DNA from: Tridacna crocea
Lineage: Eukaryota; Mollusca; Bivalvia; Cardiida; Cardiidae
DNA length: 64,000 nt
Reading direction: 5' to 3'
Assembly (NCBI GenBank): GCA_943736015.1
Contig: OX031056.1
Coordinates: 64,569,277 to 64,633,276, forward strand
The position numbers were made by a program, and so were the translations under genes. The notes below the pieces were generated by a model. It was not told the origin of the DNA, did not search any database, and saw nothing but the letters and a program-made list of their open reading frames with translations. Shown one piece after another: positions 56,001 to 64,000 of this stretch (within the stretch, counting starts at the first letter, position 1; each line of letters opens with the position of its first letter).

Positions 56001-56589
56001 TTTTTCAATGTATTAAGACAATTATAAATGGAGAAACCATAGAACCACTTAAAGACAATAAGAAAGCAAAGCCAGTTGGACAAGTTCAGTGATAGAACAC
56101 AAATTAGGCTTGTTTCACCATTTTAATCTATAGGAATAACTAACCTTACATCAACAGTCTTCTGTACCTATTGACCTTTGATTATTTGACCCAGATGGAA
56201 ATGTGAGGCATGGATTTGCTACAAAATGCTCTTTTCTTGATAATATAATTCAAATTCTACATAAAAAGATATTTTTAGGCGCATAATATAATGTTTTTGT
56301 AAGAACTGCGAAGAAAAATACACCTAGGTTGATATTTTTATTAGAAAATGCACCCTGTTGACCTTTTGACCTATATCCTGGCTTATCAGTAAAATTGAGC
56401 TTGGCAACCAGGCATTTCTAGACAAGCAAACCCTAATGAAGCTTCCTGTAGTTGTTGCCAGCCTTGAACACTCCGTCCTCCCTAAGTCGATTTCTAGCCA
56501 CCTTTTAGATTTTAGCTACTAGACTAGGTGTACGCGAAGCTCCGCCCACAGTACTTTAGCTGGTCTTTGTAGAGTAAGTACTACTATAA

Positions 56590-56826
56590 TGCATGCACTG
56601 TAGTAAAAGGGACGGGGACTATTCCAACTTCCAGACTGGAAAATTTGGATTGGGTCCAATCTGAAACAGTTTGCAGACAACAACTTGGCACTTACCCAAA
56701 TTATAGGATGTGTCTGTGGAAAGAAAGGAAACATTGCAGGAAAGGAGAAAATGCTCCTTTACCCGCAATATTTTCACGCGCCATCTCTTCAGGGCGTGAA
56801 AAAGAGGGCTTATCTGGTATAAGTTA
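56590..56826 (-). mobile_element. piggyBac-like hairpin MITE, diverged
   Basis: Left flank TTGGGTCCAATCTGAAAC and TTTGCAGACAACAACTTGG; hairpin about 56724-56775; right GCTTATCTGGTATAAG-TTAA. Confidence 0.45.
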
Positions 56827-57218
56827 AAAATGAAACAGATCCTGGACAATGAGCCTGCAACTAAAAGGGACATGGATCCAGAACTTGGGTACAGTTATGT
56901 TAGCGAGACGTCGCCTGTGTCGGGGAAAAAAATTCCTCGTCGTCAATCAGCTCTAAGCATACATCTGTTCCTGAATCTAGCACTTCAAAGAGCATGACCG
57001 CACTCGTACAACTCGGCCGATTCCGTACCTACATCTAACCTCGTCCGTCTATTTGAACTGCAAATCACCTGATCTTATACATGGCAGGCCAGTGTCAGTC
57101 GTATAGCAAAGACATAAACGACCTCGATGAAGTTATTCACATCTGTCTATCTGTCGGTGGTTTTCGTAACTTTTTACGTAACTCCGATAGTGTATGTGGT
57201 AATGAGTATTCACTATTG

Positions 57219-57223
<5 letters not shown>

Positions 57224-57252
<29 letters not shown>
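57224..57252. repeat. GA microsatellite
   Basis: An uninterrupted (GA)n run ending in GGGAAACCC. Confidence 0.85.
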
Positions 57253-57253
<1 letters not shown>

Positions 57254-57529
57254 AACCCCCTCCCCCCAGATTCTTGTCCCGTTATACTGAAATGGTGTCT
57301 ACCAACTTATATGTAGAGGTCAGTTTACCTTTGGTACGTATATACGTGGAAGTCTTGCAATGTTCGGATTTTGTGACCTCAGGATCTTAATTCACTAAAC
57401 ATTCTTACTAAAATTTTCATTCTTATTCTTTCCACCTTTCCCCTCCCCCCTCCCACACACACACACACAAAAAAAAAAGAAAAGAAAAATCTGAATTTGA
57501 AAGTAACACAACTTAAGCCTGGCTGAGCC

Positions 57530-57735
57530 AAGTGTAGTGGTCGTGAGGTAGATCGTCGGCCTCATAACCTAATGGTCGTGAGTTCGATACCCGGGAGCGG
57601 GTGTCAACTTTTGGATTTTTTTCATTGGTCCACACATTCGATGCGAGTCCTGGTGTAGTTCCCAGGAAGCAGAATCGAGAGAGATTAGTATAAGTTGTAA
57701 GAACTTGTTTCTCAGTCGATGTAAAATAAATATGT
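57530..57735 (+). mobile_element. tRNA-Met-derived SINE
   Basis: TAGTGGTCGTGAGGTAGATCG, CTCATAA (CAT in the anticodon place, 57563-57565) and GGTCGTGAGTTCGATACCC closely follow elongator tRNA-Met. The acceptor stem does not pair. A body (CCCAGGAAGCAGAATCGAG) and the AT-rich tail GTAAAATAAATATG follow. It lies about 130 bases left of exon A. Confidence 0.6.
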
Positions 57736-57863
57736 TTAAACTAACCAAATGTTTTTGCTGATCAAAAGTTTTTCTTATTTTCTACATCTAGAATTGGAAA
57801 GCAACCAAAGATAGATGACCACGTATATGCTGTAAACGAGAATTAAAGACAATGTCAAAGTAC

Positions 57864-58167
57864 CTCTTGTTTCGGCAAATGTGCTTTCTACGATTCCAGG
57901 AAACGGATTTCCGGTTATCATAGGAATGTGCGGTTCTGAGAAACTAAAATCCTTATTTATAGTCATATTGTAGATGTCGGACATTTCTCGTATCTTGTCT
58001 GCGACGACCTTGAACTTGTGTAAAGTCCCAACTATCAAGGTAAATTTCAGCCAGTTGTAGTGGAGCAGTAGAGATATGATCGGTTTAACGACCTGGGTGG
58101 CCGGAGGGAAGGTTCTGGCAAAGGTAGGAAACTCCTTCTTATTAGATACCTCGTAATCAGCACATTT
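57864..58167 (-). CDS. Receptor guanylyl cyclase, ectodomain exon A
   Basis: This internal exon encodes about 101 residues of the extracellular ligand-binding (ANF_receptor) fold of a receptor-type guanylyl cyclase, which makes cGMP at the plasma membrane. It opens with K-C-A-D-Y-E-V-S-N-K and runs through FPTFARTFPPATQV and LLLHYNWLKFTLIVG, both highly typical of the family. It ends in IVESTFAETR. The acceptor is a pyrimidine-rich TTTTATTTTCAG and the donor is AGAG/GTACTT; the exon is 304 nt, phase 0 in and phase 1 out. That phase fits exon B at 45436-45582, and the join reads straight into the expected VYVFLG motif. Exons for the signal peptide and first lobe were not found to the right, so they probably lie beyond the window. 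The intracellular cyclase is not visible, so an NPR-C-like receptor without a cyclase is possible. Confidence 0.8.
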
Positions 58168-58199
58168 CTGAAAATAAAACAGAGAGTCTTTTTACCATT

Positions 58200-60360
58200 A
58201 CGTGGTAAAGGTAGAAATAGAACAAAAAAGATAAATGACCGATATTTCTATGAAAAAGGTTCAACCGGGGGCATGTAGCAAATAGCGCAGCCTTATATTA
58301 CTCTACATTGTTCGCATAGACATTGATAGCTGTGACAGATGTTTTAACCCTTATCCTGCGGAAAAAAGTAGACAATAACACAAACATGTTTTGCTCTATT
58401 TACGAGTTTTTAATTGGGCTTATATGACCCAAACTACCGATAAATCAGCGGAGCCCCGAGGCTGTAAATCAAGAAAAGACTGCATGTACTGCATCCTCCG
58501 CAAAAGTTATCCATGGTCGTGAACAGCAGGATAAGGGTTACGATTCAGGGAAAAATGTACTGACGTTCGCATACAGCAGTATAAGAGACATTTCTAGGTA
58601 CAGAAGTTTAGAACAATAATTTACTCAGAGGTGAAAGAAAGTATACACCTTTTAATTTTGGCAAAATACTTAAGGCTAACAACTTGCATCCTTTTTCTTG
58701 CGATAATCCAGAACTGTCAGCAGTACACCAATATCAACAAAAAACAAGGGAGATTATATTCATCCTGAGTTTAACCGATCTAGGATTGGGCTTTGAAATG
58801 TCTTGCAAAAGGAAACCCACACCAAATCGGACACCTTGTGTCGGGATTGAACTCTTTACAAATAAGCCATGTCTGTCCCTATTTCTTTTGAAAAAAAAAA
58901 AAGAAAATGTTTCCATTTCAATAAGACCTTTAAGTCAGACTCAGTTTTTTTTCCATTTCAATCTTCAATAATCAGGCCTCTGGATGGGTATCTGTGACAA
59001 GGTAACACTCTTTGGCAAACTTTTTAAGCAGTTCCTTCGAATTTCTATATACTTTCAAGTGGTGTTAACAAATTTGATTCCCCTTTATTGATTGCAGTTC
59101 TCAAATGATTCAAATCCATGTTCATGGCTTCGAATTCGAGTTTGAATGAGTGCAGACACAGCACATCACCCTGATTAATTTTCACTTAAATGATTCACTA
59201 GGACCTCGCAATGTTAATTTCATGCATCATTCCACCCCATACTCGCCAGCCAAGGTTACGATCACTACGTGGATCTTACCTTGGCGGTCGAGCCCGATTT
59301 CGATATTCCCGGAATATGCCCCTGTTGGATGCGTGTTTCTGATAGCCAATAAAATTTCATTTCACAAACCGCTTACTAATACAATAATTCAACATGAAAC
59401 AGTAACCCCAAACGTACTTCGACATTCCATCTTCAGGTGCTGGGATATAGTCTAACACCTCTGATAATTGATTGGCACATATTGTTCGTCTATGTTTTTT
59501 CGGTAATGAATAATTACATATCGTGCACACATCCATATTTACCTTCTATCTTTATTCAAAAGGTCGCGACCTTGTTCTATTTTTATGAAACATGAAATGC
59601 TACGAGCGATTTGATTCGTGCAGTTAGAGCTAGTTGCATCCAATGAAAATGCGTATCGCAAAAATGTAAAATCAAGCTCGATCCGCCATGGGTAGAGTAG
59701 CGTAATGTATCATCACCTTTGGCTTGCGAATATGTTCCACCCCCAACTCCAAATATACCAGTCTTAGTTTGACGTGATTACTTTAGGCCAAACACACGGC
59801 ACTTGCATTAACTCATAGCACCGTCACAGCTGACTAACCATGACTTGTGTAAATTACGAGTAACAAGTCACAGACCGGTTTTCAACGACCAGCCTGCAAA
59901 ATGTTAATGACACTGTTCTGAAAGCCGCTATTTTATTGGATAGAAAAAAGAATAGGCTGTGCTTTTCTCAGAGAATCGACCCTGAAACCAAATACTGATC
60001 TCCAAAGATACCATTATGTTGATTGTCCAATAGGTTGCAGGTGCACATATACAAACTCGACACGTACCTGCACTATAACCAATCAAGTTGTCAATTTGTA
60101 AATTAATGACATTTTTTTTTTCAAACTTAGTAACAATGGGTCTTTTAAGATTTCAGGGAAAAAAAACATGGAAAATGAGAAAATCACAAGAGTTGAAAAA
60201 CTGTATACTTTCTTTTGCCTTTGAGTATATTTACTTCGGCAAAGAGATAATTCGCCATTTAAATAACAGTTAACAATTTTACCGACATAAATGAAACATT
60301 AGATACAAATTTTGTCAGCTACTTCACGTGATAATGATGTCTTTATTAAGACAAGATATC
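58200..60360. other. No further receptor exon found; mostly unique DNA
   Basis: I looked on the minus strand for the preceding receptor exon and saw none. The frame at 59150-59455 and its reverse lack family motifs. Confidence 0.3.
58345..58542. mobile_element. Second TTAA-type MITE family
   Basis: TTAA-CCCTTATCCTGCGG left and CAGCAGGATAAGGG-TTAC right are inverted. The CCC/GGG ends and TTAA-like site fit piggyBac, but the inside is unrelated to the hairpin family. Confidence 0.58.
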
Positions 60361-60361
60361 T

Positions 60362-60590
60362 TTCTTACTCTCTCCCCAAAAAAACTTATTATCGACTCTT
60401 CCAAATTCAAAGGATCTGCAGACAATACATATGAAAGTGGAACAAATGAACAGAAATTCTCTGACCAAAGAGTAAACATTGCGGAATCCAAAAGAATGCT
60501 GATTACAAACATTTTCTACTTTTACCACAATGTTTTCAAACGCTATCTGCATCCAGATCATTAAAACTCGGAATCGTGTAATAAAGGAAA
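60362..60590 (-). mobile_element. piggyBac-like hairpin MITE, decayed
   Basis: ACTCTTCCAAATTCAAAGG left flank; hairpin about 60470-60540 (AATGCTGATTACAAACATT); a second hairpin half follows at 60590-60650. Confidence 0.45.
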
Positions 60591-60650
60591 AATATTGTAG
60601 GAAAGGAAAAAATGCAGTAATCAACATTTTATGCTTTTTATCTAGACATT

Positions 60651-61560
60651 TCGCGGGTTTAACGCAAAACGGTTGTAACTCCCTTTTTTGTCAAAAATGA
60701 CTTTTTTACATTTTTGTCATGTAAATGCATTAATCCACCATCCCTAAAAATATTTTCCAAAAAATTCTACTATTGACAGAGAAAATCTAAAAAGTCAAAA
60801 GGTTGTATCTCAGATTGACATATTTTCTTCACGCAAAACGGTCGTAACTCAGTTACAACCTTAGTTACAACCGTTTTTCCTGGGAAACAATTGAAATCAA
60901 TATGCAGGTTTTGATGAGTTACTTCCATATAATGATGTCACAGATGACATCAAATCAATATTATGATATGGTAAAGCTGAAGCATCTTTATTGATGATTT
61001 CTGAGGTGTATGGAAGCTGAAAGCAGAAACTTAAAGACATGTCGACTTTGAATTCATGATCAGATCTTTATTCATTTTCTTGTGTGTAATTTTTCCCAAT
61101 AAAGTAGGTAATAAAAAGAATATGAAACTTGCTTAATCCTTAAAGTGCCATACACAGCTTTAAGGCCTTTTCTACCAATTAGATCAACATCGGAGTGCAC
61201 AAAACATGCACTCTGATCTATGATAAAAAGTGTTTACTGTTAAGGCATTCACAAAAAAAGTCTGAAACTATGACATTCAATGTGTGTTTGTCATGTATGT
61301 CATCAATTTTCTGGTGAAAGATCATTAGTAAAGCGAATTTGCGTAATATACTACAGGCCTGATCTAAAAACATTGTGAAAGAAGGAGCATTCCATTAATC
61401 TGAAGTTGCTCCTTCCACAAAATATTCTACATGTTATCTTCATGTGTTCAACTTTGATAACAGTAAATAATATATAATATGGAGACCATTTATCAGGAAA
61501 ACAGTCTTTTTAAGCAACCTAGATATACATTCTTTAAGATAAACATTATTTCATGTTGTT
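60651..61560. other. No gene seen; two short repeats
   Basis: ACGCAAAACGGTTGTAACTC at 60662 and ACGCAAAACGGTCGTAACTC at 60833 are direct repeats, with TTACAACCGTTTTTCC nearby inverted. A decayed hairpin MITE is at 61370-61440. Confidence 0.4.
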
Positions 61561-61562
61561 TT

Positions 61563-61757
61563 TTAACTCTTTACTATACAATCCTGAGTTTTTACAACCA
61601 TTAGGGAAATGGCCCTACAAGCATTTTCTCCTTGCTGCGCAATATTTTCTAGCCTCCATAAGGCAAATTTTAGTTTTTGAGCCATGTTTTATATATTATC
61701 TGAAAAATGCTTTTAGTTAAGATCTGTCCAAAATTTTGCTGTTTGGTAAAGAGTTGA
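61563..61757 (+). mobile_element. piggyBac-like hairpin MITE, centre deleted
   Basis: TTAA-CTCTTTACTATACAATCCTG left; GCTGTTTGGTAAAGAG-TTGA right. One hairpin arm is largely missing. Confidence 0.55.
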
Positions 61758-61795
61758 AGGGTTAGAAAAGTACTGTGGGAAGCGGAAATTGCTGT

Positions 61796-63841
61796 TTTTA
61801 GCTCACCTGAGCACAACGTGCTCAAGGGGAGCTATTGTGATCGGTCATCGTCCGGCGTCCGTCCGTCCATCTGTCCGTCCGTCCGTTAACAATTTCTTTA
61901 AAAATCTTCTCCTCCTAAACCAGATGGCCAATCTTAATAAAACTTGGCAAGAATGTTCCTTGGGTGAAGGTCTACAAAAATTGTTAAAAGAATTTAATTC
62001 CATCAAAAACTCTGGTTGCCATGGCAACAAAATGGCTGAAAATTGAAAAAATCTTTAAAAATCTTCTTGTGACAAACCATAAGGCCGAGACCGTTCATAT
62101 TTTGTATGAAGCATCATTTGATGACCCTTTACCAAAATTGTTAAAAGTATTCCCATGGGGTCATATTTTGGCTTTGCCCGGGTGCACCATATTTTACATA
62201 GAAACAAAGAAGGAAATCTTTAAAAAATCTTCTTCTGACAAACCATAATGGCTAGAGCATCCATATTTGGTATGTAGCATTATCAGATGATCCTCGACCA
62301 AAATTCTTCAAATTATTCCTCTGCTGTCATATTTGGGCTCTGCCCGATCACACCCTAATTTAAAATCTTTAAAAATCTTCTTCTGACAAAACATAAGGCT
62401 GAGAGCATTCATATTTTGTTTGAAACATCATTGGGTGACCCCTTACCAAAATTGTTACAATCATTCCTGTAGGGTCATATTTGGGCTTTGCCCGGGCGCA
62501 CTCTGTTTTACATAGAAACAAAGAAGGAAAACTTTAAAACTACTTCTTCTGACAAACTATAATGGCTAGAACATTCATATTAAGTATGTAGCATTATCTG
62601 ATGATCTTCTACCAAAATTGGTAAAATTATCCCTCTGCGGTCATATTTGGGCTCTGCCCAGATGCACCCTTTCTTAAAATCTTTAAAAATCTTTTTGTGA
62701 CAAACCATTACGGCTAGAGCATTCATATTTTGTTTGAAGCATCATTGCTTGACCCCTTACCAAAATTGTTGAAATTATTTCCCTTGGGTCATATTTGGGT
62801 TTTGCCCGGGCGCACCCTATTTTACATAGAAACAAAGAAGGAAATCTTTAAAAAATCTTCTGATGACAAACCATAATGGTTAGAGCATTCATATTTGGTA
62901 TGTAGCATTATCTGATGATCCTCTATCGAAATTCTTCAAATTATTTCTCTGCTGTCATATTTGGGCTCTGCCCGGGCGCACTCTATTTTAAAACCTTTAA
63001 AAATCTTCTTCTGACAAAACATAAGGCTGAGAGCATTCATATTTGGTATATAGCATTATCTGATGATCCTCTACCAAAATTCTTCAAATTATTCCTCTGC
63101 TGTCATATTTGGGCTCTGCCCGAGCCCACCCTAATTTAAAATCTTTAAAAATCTTCTTCTGACAAAACATTGATCTTCTACCAAAATTGCTAGAATTATC
63201 CCTCTGTGGTCATATTTGGGCTCTGCCCGGACGCACCCTATTTTACATAGAAACAAGGAAGGAAATCTTTTAAAATCTACTTGTGACAAACCATGAGGGC
63301 TGGAGCATTCATATTTTGCATGTAGCATAATCTGGTGACCCTTTATAAAAATAATTGAAATTATCCCGTTGGGGTAATATTTGGGCTCTGTGCCCTGGGG
63401 CATACTATTTCACATAGAATTATAGAAGGAAATCTTTTAAAATCAATTCCATCTAAAAAGGAGAAATTGTTTGTAACAAGCAATTTCTCCTTTCTCACAA
63501 TCTTTTCTACCATAATTTTATAGATCACTTATTTTTCATTTTAAATACACTGAAAATGTTGTCTCAATTTGTTTCAGCTTGGACCAGTCAAAAATTTTGT
63601 CTGGTAATGGGTTAAACTACAAGTCAAAAAGGGAACAAGACACTGTGAAGAGAAAAATTGATGATAAGAGCAGTTTTTAGCTCCACTGGCCAAAGACAAA
63701 GAAGAAAATCTGTAAACATCTTCTTGTGACAAACCCAAGGGTATATGCCTTATTTGAAAAGAATTAATAGCCTGCCCTTGATAAACCATATAAGTTACAA
63801 ATATACTCAGGTGAGCGATATAGGACCATGGTCCTCTTGTT
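61796..63841 (-). mobile_element. Core-repeat element, type D
   Basis: TTTTTAGCTCACCTGAGCAC left; GTCCGTCCGTCC tract; nine or so units of about 160 bp (TCTTTAAAAATCTTCTTCTG; TGTCATATTTGGGCTCTGCC); right end CTCAGGTGAGCGATATAGGA with the module CCATGGTCCTCTTGTT. A hairpin MITE (63450-63615) and a second left-type end (TAGCTCCACTGGCC, 63679) lie near the right side, so two elements may be fused. Confidence 0.68.
63450..63615 (+). mobile_element. piggyBac-like hairpin MITE, TTGTTTG core
   Basis: Hairpin 63456-63496 centred on ATTGTTTGTAACAAGCAAT; right end GTCTGGTAATGGG-TTAA. The left flank is missing. Confidence 0.55.
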
Positions 63842-64000
63842 CAGCAATACTGCCTTCACCAACAATACTCTCTGAAGCCTTCTACCTCTGGGATGGTATT
63901 TCACCTGAAAATAGTTCCAGGTATGGAGACATTTTTAAAAAAAAAACTTCAGCAGATCTTCTGTTTGTCAGTAATATTAAATGTGATTTATGCTGTATAT

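Larger units (their letters stand above)
52691..56528. mobile_element. Candidate 3.8 kb TIR DNA transposon
   Basis: The left end has TAGTCTAGTAGCCA, then TTAGGGAGGACGGCGTGTTC and AAGGCTGGCAACA. The right end, reversed, has TAGTCTAGTAGCTA, then TTAGGGAGGACGGAGTGTTC and AAGGCTGGCAACA. That is a TIR of about 75 bp with a variable middle. Inside are a CXC-type cysteine cluster (53682-53960), hairpin MITEs, a tandem array and a small G/C-run element. Superfamily not assigned. Confidence 0.58.

Noticed and set aside
57081..57390. Frames across the GA microsatellite
   Set aside because: Translations of the GA run; low complexity.
57530..57602. Functional tRNA-Met gene
   Set aside because: The anticodon and T arm are tRNA-Met-like, but the acceptor stem does not pair and a SINE body follows.
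59150..59455. Upstream receptor exon near 59.3 kb
   Set aside because: The minus strand has a plausible donor (CCAAG/GTAAGATC), but the peptide does not match the expected GPxC or AAAWN region of the ectodomain.

Overview
This window is eukaryotic nuclear DNA, most likely from a bivalve mollusc. The evidence is long AT-rich introns with good GT/AG splice sites, a receptor guanylyl cyclase of invertebrate type, and a dense mix of mobile elements typical of marine invertebrates: an Ngaro tyrosine-recombinase retrotransposon, Penelope-like elements, a Gmr1-like Ty3/gypsy element, mariner, tRNA-derived SINEs, palindromic MITEs and elements with central tandem cores of about 160 bp. The species-level guess is inference. 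There are no bacterial operons, rRNA genes or CRISPR arrays.

Host genes. Three minus-strand exons at 57864-58167, 45436-45582 and 2892-3064 fit one open reading frame in compatible intron phases (0/1, 1/1, 1/0). Together they encode the membrane-distal ligand-binding ectodomain of a receptor-type guanylyl cyclase. The gene therefore crosses nearly the whole window, with introns of about 12.3 kb and 42.4 kb, and everything else lies in or beside those introns. Just upstream of the last exon are three decayed copies of it (3099-3418). A separate minus-strand terminal exon with a poly(A) signal sits at 30826-30969. A small plus-strand transcription unit (10.65-17.33 kb; promoter-like motifs, four candidate exons, poly(A) signal) lies inside the large intron.

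Mobile DNA, left to right: core-repeat element (0.9-2.84 kb); piggyBac-like hairpin MITE (5.2 kb); two head-to-head Penelope fragments (5.7-7.9 kb); full-length core-repeat element (7.97-9.91 kb); a cluster of hairpin MITEs (12.2-19.0 kb); a TIR element with cryptic repeats (19.95-21.16 kb) and a nested palindrome (21.26-21.74 kb); a broken mariner (22.27-23.28 kb); a second core-repeat element (23.92-24.81 kb); an apparently intact Ngaro element (31.65-37.84 kb) with split direct repeats, Gag-like, RT/RNase H, tyrosine recombinase and SGNH hydrolase frames; a third core-repeat array (37.98-39.08 kb); a nested palindromic MITE (40.36-40.60 kb); a satellite-like array broken by a perfect-centred SINE palindrome (41.83-43.29 kb); a minisatellite (44.1-44.69 kb); a broken Gmr1-like LTR element with integrase upstream of RT (about 46.0-49.16 kb), itself hit by a fold-back core element; more core elements (49.69-51.46 kb); a 3.8 kb TIR element carrying a CXC-type cysteine cluster (52.69-56.53 kb); a tRNA-Met-derived SINE (57.53 kb); and a long core-repeat element to the end.

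The strongest unexplained patterns are the hairpin MITE family (more than 20 copies, TTAA termini, several pairs sharing one TTAA, variable but always self-complementary centres) and the core-repeat elements, in which one terminal module is attached to unrelated tandem cores and the subterminal complementary words change together at both ends.
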